A stretch of DNA of 9,213 nt, taken from positions 1 through 9,213 of the forward strand of contig CACZRJ010000222.1 in assembly GCA_902783535.1 (NCBI GenBank), written 5' to 3'. Below the pieces are notes generated by a model, which saw only the letters and a program-made list of their open reading frames with translations, was not told where the DNA came from and ran no database searches. Source of the stretch: an uncultured Ruminococcus sp. GTDB lineage: Bacteria > Bacillota > Clostridia > Oscillospirales > CAG-382. This document shows positions 1-5,246 of this stretch, in pieces (position 1 is the first letter of the stretch; every line of letters starts with the position of its first letter). The translations under genes and the position numbers were made by a program.

Positions 1-1001
1 CCGCGCATCATGACGACGTCGATCTCGTTCTTCGTCATCCTGCTCAGCGTTTTCGTTTCCGTCGAGCCGTTCAGCGCGAACGTGACGCTCTGCGCCCCGT
101 CCGTGAACGTCCATCTTCCGTCGTTCTCCTTCAGGGCCGACAGTTCGATGAACGTCTTCAGCTCCAGGACCGACCCCGGGTCGGTCAGGCAGCGCTCGAC
201 CACGTCGCAGCAGTCGCTTTCGGGAACGGACACGGACAGACTTCCGTCAGTCCGGATGTCGACGTCGGCGACATCCGTTTCGCCGAGCTTCCGGAGGACA
301 TTCCGGACGAGATCCGCTCTCGATACGTTCCGCCCGCAGTATGCGAGCAGTTCCTCCTTCGTCAGTTCCAGCGCGTGCAGATTTCTTTCCGCGCAGATCT
401 TCGCGAATATGGACGCGAAGGTGTTCCAGCCGGCCGGGTCCGCTTTACAGACATTCCAGATGGATTCTATGCCTGCCTTCTCGGACGCGGAGACCTGGCC
501 GAGCAGATGACCGATCTGGACCGTCTCTCCGCCGCAGAGCGTGATCAGTTCGACGATCGTCAGTTTCCCTTTCCCGGGTTGCGAAACCGTATTTTCGTTT
601 GCGCTGCAGTTGACAATGGTCCCGGTCCGGACGTTCACCCGGTGCAGCTGGACGTTCCGCGGATTGCTCTCGTACCTGCCGTAGATGATCCCGGCCGCGG
701 CGAGACATAGCTCGTCCCCGCCCGTCAGATCGATCGCGCACTCCCCTTCCGGCGCCGACTCTATGATCTGCCCGAGCGCCTTGACGATCTGGAACAGGTT
801 TCCCCGGTCGACGGCCCTCACGGTGACGGACGTCTCCAGCCCGCGGCTGCGGAAAAAGCGGGTGTACCGTTCCGCGTGTTCGATCATTCTTTTTTCGCTC
901 GCGTTTCTGTCGCCGAGCAGATACAAGACCTCCGGCGGCTCGATCAGGGACGAGCAGAGGTTCTTCAGAACGTTTTCCTCGAAGAATTCGATATAGACCA
1001 C
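1..1001 (-). CDS. CARF-domain nuclease of the Card1/Can2 (DUF1887) type, 3' end beyond window
   Basis: Only the first 333 residues are visible; the frame is open to the left edge. Residues about 1-135 look like a CARF (CRISPR-associated Rossmann fold) sensor domain: an IEFFEEN start, a LYLLGD strand near 26-31, and the glycine-rich DLTGGDE motif at 91-97 followed by a hydrophobic helix. A linker or helical region follows. From about 276 a PD-(D/E)xK nuclease domain begins: Glu280 in VLELKTF is the likely helix Glu and Asp328 in NEIDVV the likely metal-binding Asp; the expected ExK segment would lie just past the edge. Known family members bind cyclic oligoadenylate and cut nucleic acid. Here TGGTK is replaced by TGGDE, so the ligand may differ or be lost. 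The GTG start is chosen because AAGGGAGG lies 6 nt upstream; an in-frame ATG at 1028 has no ribosome binding site. It is last in a tight series with the 82-residue gene and the pyrophosphohydrolase. No CRISPR or cas gene is visible. The family call rests on motifs only. Confidence 0.72.
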   Translation of the reverse strand, partial: MVYIEFFEENVLKNLCSSLIEPPEVLYLLGDRNASEKRMIEHAERYTRFFRSRGLETSVTVRAVDRGNLFQIVKALGQIIESAPEGECAIDLTGGDELCLAAAGIIYGRYESNPRNVQLHRVNVRTGTIVNCSANENTVSQPGKGKLTIVELITLCGGETVQIGHLLGQVSASEKAGIESIWNVCKADPAGWNTFASIFAKICAERNLHALELTKEELLAYCGRNVSRADLVRNVLRKLGETDVADVDIRTDGSLSVSVPESDCCDVVERCLTDPGSVLELKTFIELSALKENDGRWTFTDGAQSVTFALNGSTETKTLSRMTKNEIDVVMMR

Positions 1002-1007
1002 GGGGCG

Positions 1008-1015
1008 CCTCCCTT
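1008..1015 (-). promoter_or_regulatory. Ribosome binding site deciding the GTG start of the CARF gene
   Basis: On the minus strand AAGGGAGG sits 6 nt before the GTG at 1001-999. It supports this GTG over the upstream in-frame ATG at 1028-1026, which has no purine-rich element ahead of it. Confidence 0.7.
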
Positions 1016-1037
1016 CCGCAGAATGCATGAAGCGATG

Positions 1038-1286
1038 TCAGTTCAGCAATGATTTCGTCAGCAGTCTCGTCAGCACGGTCTCGTCCTGCGCCGAGACGCC
1101 GAGGTCCATGGACACCGAGCGTCCGGACACGCTGACGCGCAATTCCTTTTTTCCGTCGCACGATTCCGTCACCCGGATCCCGCAGAAGCCCGCGCCGACG
1201 GGAAATTTGCCGTTCCGGACGGAGGAATGCGTGATCGCGTCCGAGAAGACGACCGCGGTTCCGTCGGAATATGTGATGTATTTCAC
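1038..1286 (-). CDS. Unrecognised 82-residue protein
   Basis: I do not recognise this protein. It has 82 residues, with no signal peptide or membrane segment. It begins MKYITYSDGT and shows alternating hydrophobic and polar stretches (ITYSDGTAVVFSD, ELRVSVSGRSVSMDLG) that suggest a small beta-rich fold, followed by a short C-terminal helix (ETVLTRLLTKSLL). The GTG start at 1286-1284 is chosen because GAGGAGAG lies 8 nt upstream and overlaps the stop codon of the pyrophosphohydrolase. The frame stays open upstream to 1502, but that part is inside the neighbouring gene and looks like an arginine-rich artefact. The 14-nt gap upstream and 36-nt gap downstream place it in one transcription unit with the pyrophosphohydrolase and the CARF protein, so it may be an accessory or regulatory partner of one of them. 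That role is inference from position alone. Confidence 0.7.
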   Translation of the reverse strand: MKYITYSDGTAVVFSDAITHSSVRNGKFPVGAGFCGIRVTESCDGKKELRVSVSGRSVSMDLGVSAQDETVLTRLLTKSLLN

Positions 1287-1294
1287 TTCGTCTT

Positions 1295-1302
1295 CTCTCC
1301 TC
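1295..1302 (-). promoter_or_regulatory. Ribosome binding site overlapping the upstream stop codon
   Basis: GAGGAGAG on the minus strand lies 8 nt before the GTG at 1286. It shares bases with the TGA (1303-1301) of the pyrophosphohydrolase gene, an arrangement typical of translational coupling. It decides the GTG start of the 82-residue gene. Confidence 0.65.
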
Positions 1303-1624
1303 AGAGCTTGTCGTATTTGACCGAGTTCCCCCTCGATTTCTCGACGGGGTACTTTTTTTCGTTCTTGTCCATCTTGCGCATGATGAGCTCGTCGACGTCC
1401 AGGTCCAGCGTTTCCGCCATCTGGATGCAGTAGACGAGCACGTCCGCGAGCTCGTCCTTCACGTCGTCGAGCTCGAACTGCTCGGCGCTCCACTGGAAGC
1501 ATTCCAGCAGTTCCCCCGCCTCGATGGAGACCGATTTAGCGAGGTTCTCCGGCGTATGGTATTTTTCCCAGTCGCGGTCGGACGTGAATCTCCTGATCCG
1601 CTCCAGCGTCTCTTCCTTCAGCAT
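1301..1624 (-). CDS. MazG-fold nucleotide pyrophosphohydrolase (dCTPase / RS21-C6 type)
   Basis: A 107-residue all-alpha protein of the MazG/all-alpha NTP-PPase superfamily. Known members cleave (d)NTPs to the monophosphate and pyrophosphate in the cytosol, and the RS21-C6 (DCTPP1) branch prefers dCTP and modified dCTP. Diagnostic features are the N-terminal RFTSDRDWEKYHTPENLAKS segment (12-31), the Mg2+-binding EAGE at 35-38 followed by Glu41 and FQW (43-45), and the second acidic motif DELAD at 57-61. The C-terminal basic stretch with KKYPVEKSRG (90-99) is typical of the clade. The length is normal for a single-domain member. The ATG start has GGAGG 8 nt upstream. It follows the HD-GYP gene by 22 nt and its stop overlaps the ribosome binding site of the 82-residue gene, so all three are probably co-transcribed. 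The exact substrate cannot be read from sequence; house-cleaning of dCTP analogues or phage-related nucleotide depletion are both possible. Confidence 0.88.
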   Translation of the reverse strand: MLKEETLERIRRFTSDRDWEKYHTPENLAKSVSIEAGELLECFQWSAEQFELDDVKDELADVLVYCIQMAETLDLDVDELIMRKMDKNEKKYPVEKSRGNSVKYDKL

Positions 1625-1646
1625 GCTTTTTTCCTCCGTCTTTTTC

Positions 1647-3380
1647 CTATGACTGCCCTTCGGACTGCTCGAGCGCCGTATAGTAGGCTTCGAGCTTCGG
1701 CTCCGCCTTCCGGAACGCGCTTTCCAGCGACGGGTCGAAATGTTTTCCCATCCCTTCCAGGATGATGGATTCCGCGCTGTCGAAGGTCATTTTCTCCTTG
1801 TACACCCGCTTGCTGACCAGCGCGTCGTAGACGTCCGCGACGGCCATGACCCTGGCTTCCAGCGGGATCTGTCTTTCCTTCAGCCCGTCCGGGTATCCCG
1901 AGCCGTCCCAGCGCTCGTGATGGTAGTGGGCGACGTTCTCGGCAATCTTCCGGAACTCCGGATCGTTCGTGCCCTCCAGCACGTTCCGGACGATCTTCGC
2001 GCCTTCCGCCGCGTGGACCTTCATCTGCTCGAACTCCTCCGGCGTGTATCTGCCGGGCTTCCGCAGCACCGCGTCGTCGACGGCGATCTTTCCGAGGTCG
2101 TGCATCGGCGCGGCTTTCGCGAGGTCGGAGCAGAACTTGTCCGTGAATATTTCCGGATTTTCCGTCTTCAGTTCCTCCAGCAGGATGCGGATCCCGTCGC
2201 TCGTCCGCCGGATGTGGCCGCCGGTGGAATTGTCCCGGCTTTCGACCATGGTCGCCATGGCGAGGACGAACTTGTCGTTCATCCTCACGATGTGCTCTGT
2301 CTGTTTCTCGACTTCGGTGCGCAGGTCCTCGTTGTAGTTCTCGAGCAGAGTGATGTGGGCGACGTTCTCCGTGTCGTCCGCGATATACAGCTGGTATCCC
2401 CTTCTGGTCGTGTGGTCCAGCAGATATCCGACGTCCACGCGGTAGATCCTTCCGTCCCCCGTATACGTGAACCGGTTCTGCTTCCCGTCCGTTTTGAAGG
2501 CGGTCAGCCAGGGCAGCACGCTCTTCCGGAGGTTCTCGTCCTTCGAGATCAGGTCGTCGACCTTGATCTTCGCGTTCCTCAGAGCGGGCAGATATTTCTT
2601 CGCCGTCTCGTTGCTTCCGAGATACCGGAACTTGAAATCGAAGGACACGATGCCCGCGTCGCCGTTCTCGATCAGCGAGTCGACGGCGGTCGAAGTGATG
2701 TCGTAGAGGCAGAGCCTGTGCGCGATGAACAGGTTCATGAACATCGCGAAATTGTACGCCAGCGGCAGCAGCTCCACCTGCGGGAAGAGCGGGCGCTCCA
2801 GGAAGAAGATGAGCACGCAGACGACGACCGGCCACATGAGCATGCGGACGATCCGCTGGGACGTCTCCGTCTTCCTGAACATGCTGTACGCGAGCGCGCC
2901 GAGCATGAGCAGGAAATACGCGATGATCAGGACGTAGAAGGCCGTATGCATGAATCTCGCGTCCCCCGTCACGCGGACGGCGCCGTTCTCGACAGAATAG
3001 ACCATGTTGTCGTAGAAGATCGGGAGCATGCCCGCCGACAGCGCCGACAGGAACACGACCAGGCTGGCGAAGACCATCAGCAGCCGCACCCACCGCTTCA
3101 GTTCGATTTTGCACAGACTGAAGACGAGCAAAGTCATCAGAAGCATGAGGAAGCATCCGCCGACGTAGGTCATTTTCTTCGCGATGAGTCCGGAACCCAG
3201 GTCGGTCGACCGCTGCAGGACCGTATACGCGAAATTCGCGACCGGAACGAGCACGTAGAGCAGCATCAGATGCACGTCGAAATGCCGGTGCCAGAGCGCG
3301 AGATAGATGAACATGAGCAGCAGAGACAGCACGAACATGCTGTCGTAGAAGATCTGCAGCGCGGACGCGGCGGAAATCAT
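1647..3380 (-). CDS. 7TM-PAS-HD-GYP cyclic di-GMP phosphodiesterase
   Basis: A 577-residue membrane-anchored signalling protein. Seven hydrophobic segments (about 8-29, 37-56, 71-90, 97-118, 145-167, 178-194, 203-222) resemble the 7TM sensor module found before PAS domains in histidine kinases. A PAS-like domain covers about 232-345, followed by a helical linker. The HD-GYP domain spans about 368-570 with the expected ligands: Glu380 and His389 (VESRD...GGH), His427-Asp428 in HDLGK, His456, His487-His488, GYP at 495-497 and Asp516 in VADVYD. Known HD-GYP enzymes hydrolyse c-di-GMP to pGpG and GMP, and a few act on cGAMP. All metal ligands appear intact, so activity is expected. The start is MISAAS with AAGGTGG upstream; the frame extends further up but would run through the hairpins and the GNAT gene. 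The pyrophosphohydrolase follows after 22 nt. With the GGDEF protein upstream it forms an opposing pair. The sensed signal is unknown. Confidence 0.92.
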   Translation of the reverse strand: MISAASALQIFYDSMFVLSLLLMFIYLALWHRHFDVHLMLLYVLVPVANFAYTVLQRSTDLGSGLIAKKMTYVGGCFLMLLMTLLVFSLCKIELKRWVRLLMVFASLVVFLSALSAGMLPIFYDNMVYSVENGAVRVTGDARFMHTAFYVLIIAYFLLMLGALAYSMFRKTETSQRIVRMLMWPVVVCVLIFFLERPLFPQVELLPLAYNFAMFMNLFIAHRLCLYDITSTAVDSLIENGDAGIVSFDFKFRYLGSNETAKKYLPALRNAKIKVDDLISKDENLRKSVLPWLTAFKTDGKQNRFTYTGDGRIYRVDVGYLLDHTTRRGYQLYIADDTENVAHITLLENYNEDLRTEVEKQTEHIVRMNDKFVLAMATMVESRDNSTGGHIRRTSDGIRILLEELKTENPEIFTDKFCSDLAKAAPMHDLGKIAVDDAVLRKPGRYTPEEFEQMKVHAAEGAKIVRNVLEGTNDPEFRKIAENVAHYHHERWDGSGYPDGLKERQIPLEARVMAVADVYDALVSKRVYKEKMTFDSAESIILEGMGKHFDPSLESAFRKAEPKLEAYYTALEQSEGQS

Positions 3381-3430
3381 GATTTCCCACCACCTTCTTT
3401 CGTTTGTCTTTGGAAAATGATCGGTTCTTT

Positions 3431-3471
3431 TTTCGCCGTTTTCGGGCGAAAGCCCCGGGCGATCCCGGGGC
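3431..3471 (-). terminator. Two tandem hairpins between the GNAT and HD-GYP genes
   Basis: Read on the minus strand, the first hairpin has a perfect 8-bp stem GCCCCGGG/CCCGGGGC (3471-3464 and 3459-3452) with a 4-nt loop. It is followed at once by a second 7-bp stem TTTCGCC/GGCGAAA (3451-3445 and 3437-3431) with a 7-nt loop. The first begins 10 nt after the GNAT stop codon and is followed by only three T residues, so it could be a weak or partial intrinsic terminator or an RNA-stabilising processing element. The rest of the 101-bp gap holds the ribosome binding site of the HD-GYP gene. I see no convincing promoter there, which favours partial readthrough. Confidence 0.5.
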
Positions 3472-3481
3472 ATGAAAAGGT

Positions 3482-4039
3482 CTAATCGAATGTTTTCAGG
3501 TATTTCTGCATCAGCAGTTCGGAGATGTATTTGCCGTCCTCCATTTTGAAGGCGTACGGGGTCTCCCCGACCGTCACGAATCCGAATTTGTCGTACAATG
3601 CTTTCGCGCGCGTGTTGACGCTGTAGAGCGCGAGATCCAGGATCTCGAGGTCCGTCTTTTTTGCTTCCTCGATGATCCGTTCGAAGAGCGCGCTGCCGAC
3701 GCCTTTGTTCCACCACGCTTTCCGGACGGCGATGCCGACCAGCCCGCGGTGGGCCATTTTCCGCTTTTCCGTCCGGGACACGCTGATGTTCCCGATGACC
3801 TTTCCGTCCTGAAAGCAGGTGAGCAGCATGCTGCCTGAATCGCGGTGCGCGCGGATCCACGCGACTTCCGACTCGACCGTCACGCCCTTCCACTCGTCCG
3901 GCGTGCGGTTCAGGTAGGGCGACTCCGCGGAGCAGCCCGCGGCGTAGTCTAGCATCAGTTCCGCTTCGCTTTCCTCAGGCGTGCGTAGCACGGCTCTTGT
4001 TCCGTCCTTCAGAACGATCTCCGTCGCTTCGAAAACCAT
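3482..4039 (-). CDS. GNAT-family N-acetyltransferase
   Basis: A 185-residue GNAT-fold protein that should transfer an acetyl group from acetyl-CoA to an amine. Motif A is visible as VGIAVRKAWWNKGVGSAL (101-118), where the NKGVGS turn would bind the CoA pyrophosphate. Motif B is LALYSVNTRAKALYDKFGF (136-154), the common NxRAxxLYxKxGF signature. The preceding strand GNISVSRT (83-90) and the extended N-terminal segment match cytosolic single-domain GNATs common in Clostridia. There is no signal peptide or membrane segment. The ATG start has AAGGAGGGG 7 nt upstream, overlapping the TAA stop of the GGDEF gene (13-nt gap), so the two are translationally linked. The substrate cannot be predicted; small molecules, antibiotics, or protein or ribosomal N-termini are all possible. 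Its place between c-di-GMP synthesis and hydrolysis genes may be incidental. Confidence 0.9.
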   Translation of the reverse strand: MVFEATEIVLKDGTRAVLRTPEESEAELMLDYAAGCSAESPYLNRTPDEWKGVTVESEVAWIRAHRDSGSMLLTCFQDGKVIGNISVSRTEKRKMAHRGLVGIAVRKAWWNKGVGSALFERIIEEAKKTDLEILDLALYSVNTRAKALYDKFGFVTVGETPYAFKMEDGKYISELLMQKYLKTFD

Positions 4040-4052
4040 GATTTTCCCCTCC

Positions 4053-5150
4053 TTACCTCGCGTCGTTCTTATGCAGTTCCATCTTCACGTGATACAGCTC
4101 CACGTCCGCCTTGCGGATGAGCGAATACAGTCCGGTGTCCGTATGCGCGAGTCCGTAGGTCAGGCCGAAGCTGAAGCCGATCTCCTTGAAGGCCGCGGAG
4201 ACTTTCAGCTTCATGGAGCGGGTATCTCCGATCTTGTCCTCCAGCATCTGCGCGTCCGCGTTCGGGATGATGACCAGGAACTCGTCGCCGCCGTACCGGT
4301 AGGCGACGCCGTCCGGGAACAGGCCGCTGATGAACGCGCCGGCCTCCTTCAGGGCGATGTCCCCCTCCACGTGGCCGTATTCGTCGTTGATCTGCTTGAA
4401 ATAGTCGATGTCCGTCATGATCAGCGCGATCGGGACGGAATAATAGGACGGGAAATCCTCGGCGAGCGCCGCGCGGTTGCGGCAGCCGGTCAGCTGGTCC
4501 TGCCGGTAGAGTTTGTGCAGAGATTCGTTCGCGTCGGTCAACTGTACGCTTTCCGTCGACAGCCGGATGGTTTGATGGACCCTGATGAAGCCGACGACGA
4601 CGAACAGGATGCCGAGCATGATGTATCCGAACAGATAGATGCGGGAGGCGCCGTCCTGGTGGTACAGTGCGATATAGAAGGCGACGAAGGAGGCGACCGT
4701 CACGGCCGAGACCCCGATCGGATGGACCGAAAGGAAGACGGTGAGCACCGTCAGGACCGCGAAGAAGTCGAAGATCTGCTCGCCTTCCGTGTAATGACGG
4801 AGATCGGACATGATCGCCCAGGTGATGAGCAGCAGGGCGAACCCGTAAACGAACAGGTAGACGGCGGCAGGATGGACCTTCTTCATCCGGGTGAACGCGG
4901 TCGAGATGCAGAAGGCCGCGAAGCAGATGAGCAGACAGGGTCCGATGCTGATCAGCTGCGAGAGCGTCCCGTGATTCGCCTGCCCGTCGCGGACGAGCAG
5001 AAAGACGAGCAGGAGCACCGTCTCGACGCAGAAAATGATCCCGCTGATCAGGCGGACGCTCCGGATGTTCTGCCGGTTGATATATTCTTCCGCCCTGTCG
5101 TCGATCTCAGGCAGAAACAGATTTCTAATTCGTTTTCCGATGGATTCCAT
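4053..5150 (-). CDS. Membrane-bound GGDEF diguanylate cyclase
   Basis: A 365-residue protein predicted to make c-di-GMP from two GTP. Six hydrophobic segments (about 33-53, 65-83, 93-114, 128-142, 146-163, 171-191) form an N-terminal membrane module I cannot name. A short coiled linker (192-218) leads to the GGDEF domain (about 219-365). It starts with DQLTGCRNR (218-226), carries the metal-binding Asp247 in TDIDYFKQIND (246-256), and has an intact GGDEF at 287-291. The RxxD inhibitory site normally found five residues before GGDEF is absent: the segment reads GLFPDGVAYRY, one residue longer than the usual spacing, so product feedback inhibition is probably lost. The start is MESIG, with GGGGGG 8 nt upstream; earlier in-frame ATG codons lie inside the upstream hairpin. 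It heads the GGDEF-GNAT pair and is separated from the ATPase gene by a hairpin and a possible promoter. Confidence 0.92.
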   Translation of the reverse strand: MESIGKRIRNLFLPEIDDRAEEYINRQNIRSVRLISGIIFCVETVLLLVFLLVRDGQANHGTLSQLISIGPCLLICFAAFCISTAFTRMKKVHPAAVYLFVYGFALLLITWAIMSDLRHYTEGEQIFDFFAVLTVLTVFLSVHPIGVSAVTVASFVAFYIALYHQDGASRIYLFGYIMLGILFVVVGFIRVHQTIRLSTESVQLTDANESLHKLYRQDQLTGCRNRAALAEDFPSYYSVPIALIMTDIDYFKQINDEYGHVEGDIALKEAGAFISGLFPDGVAYRYGGDEFLVIIPNADAQMLEDKIGDTRSMKLKVSAAFKEIGFSFGLTYGLAHTDTGLYSLIRKADVELYHVKMELHKNDAR

Positions 5151-5175
5151 TGGCACATCCCCCCAGTTTGAAAAC

Positions 5176-5204
5176 AATATACCGCAAATGCGCCGCGAAT
5201 GCAA
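5176..5204 (-). promoter_or_regulatory. Possible sigma-70 type promoter for the GGDEF operon
   Basis: On the minus strand TATATT (5181-5176) matches a -10 box well. A weak -35 candidate TTGCAT (5204-5199) lies 17 nt upstream, inside the loop and arm of the preceding hairpin. The -10 is 25 nt before the GGDEF start codon and this is the only AT-rich stretch in the 96-bp gap. The -35 match is only 3 of 6, so this is tentative. Confidence 0.35.
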
Positions 5205-5220
5205 GATTCGCGGCGCATTT
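5186..5220 (-). terminator. Long perfect hairpin after the P-type ATPase gene
   Basis: A perfect 15-bp inverted repeat (5186-5200 and 5206-5220) with a 5-nt loop, GC-rich in its core and A/T at its base. It starts 27 nt after the ATPase stop codon, consistent with transcription termination of the metal-transport unit. On the minus strand it is followed by only three T residues (within the stem) and then GCGG. The longer run of five T lies on the plus-strand side, so the element looks bidirectional or better formed for plus-strand transcription. No gene reads in from the left on the plus strand within the window, so its minus-strand use is inferred. Confidence 0.7.
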
Positions 5221-5246
5221 TTGCGTAAAAATTCGATTTCTGTTCT

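Noticed and set aside
445..1161. Minus-strand open frame of 238 codons overlapping the CARF gene and the 82-residue gene
   Set aside because: Arg-rich product in another frame. The CARF frame gives recognisable motifs, runs open to the edge and has a good ribosome binding site.
1740..3485. Plus-strand open frame of 581 codons opposite the HD-GYP gene
   Set aside because: Same kind of antisense artefact, with biased composition and no motifs; the minus-strand HD-GYP protein has every expected catalytic residue.
3381..3893. N-terminal extension of the HD-GYP frame to 3893
   Set aside because: It would overlap the GNAT gene by hundreds of bases, passes through both hairpins, and the added sequence is charged low complexity. 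MISAAS at 3380 has its own ribosome binding site.
5151..5204. Upstream start of the GGDEF frame at 5204
   Set aside because: It lies within the terminator hairpin and has no ribosome binding site; MESIG at 5150 follows a G-rich element at proper distance.
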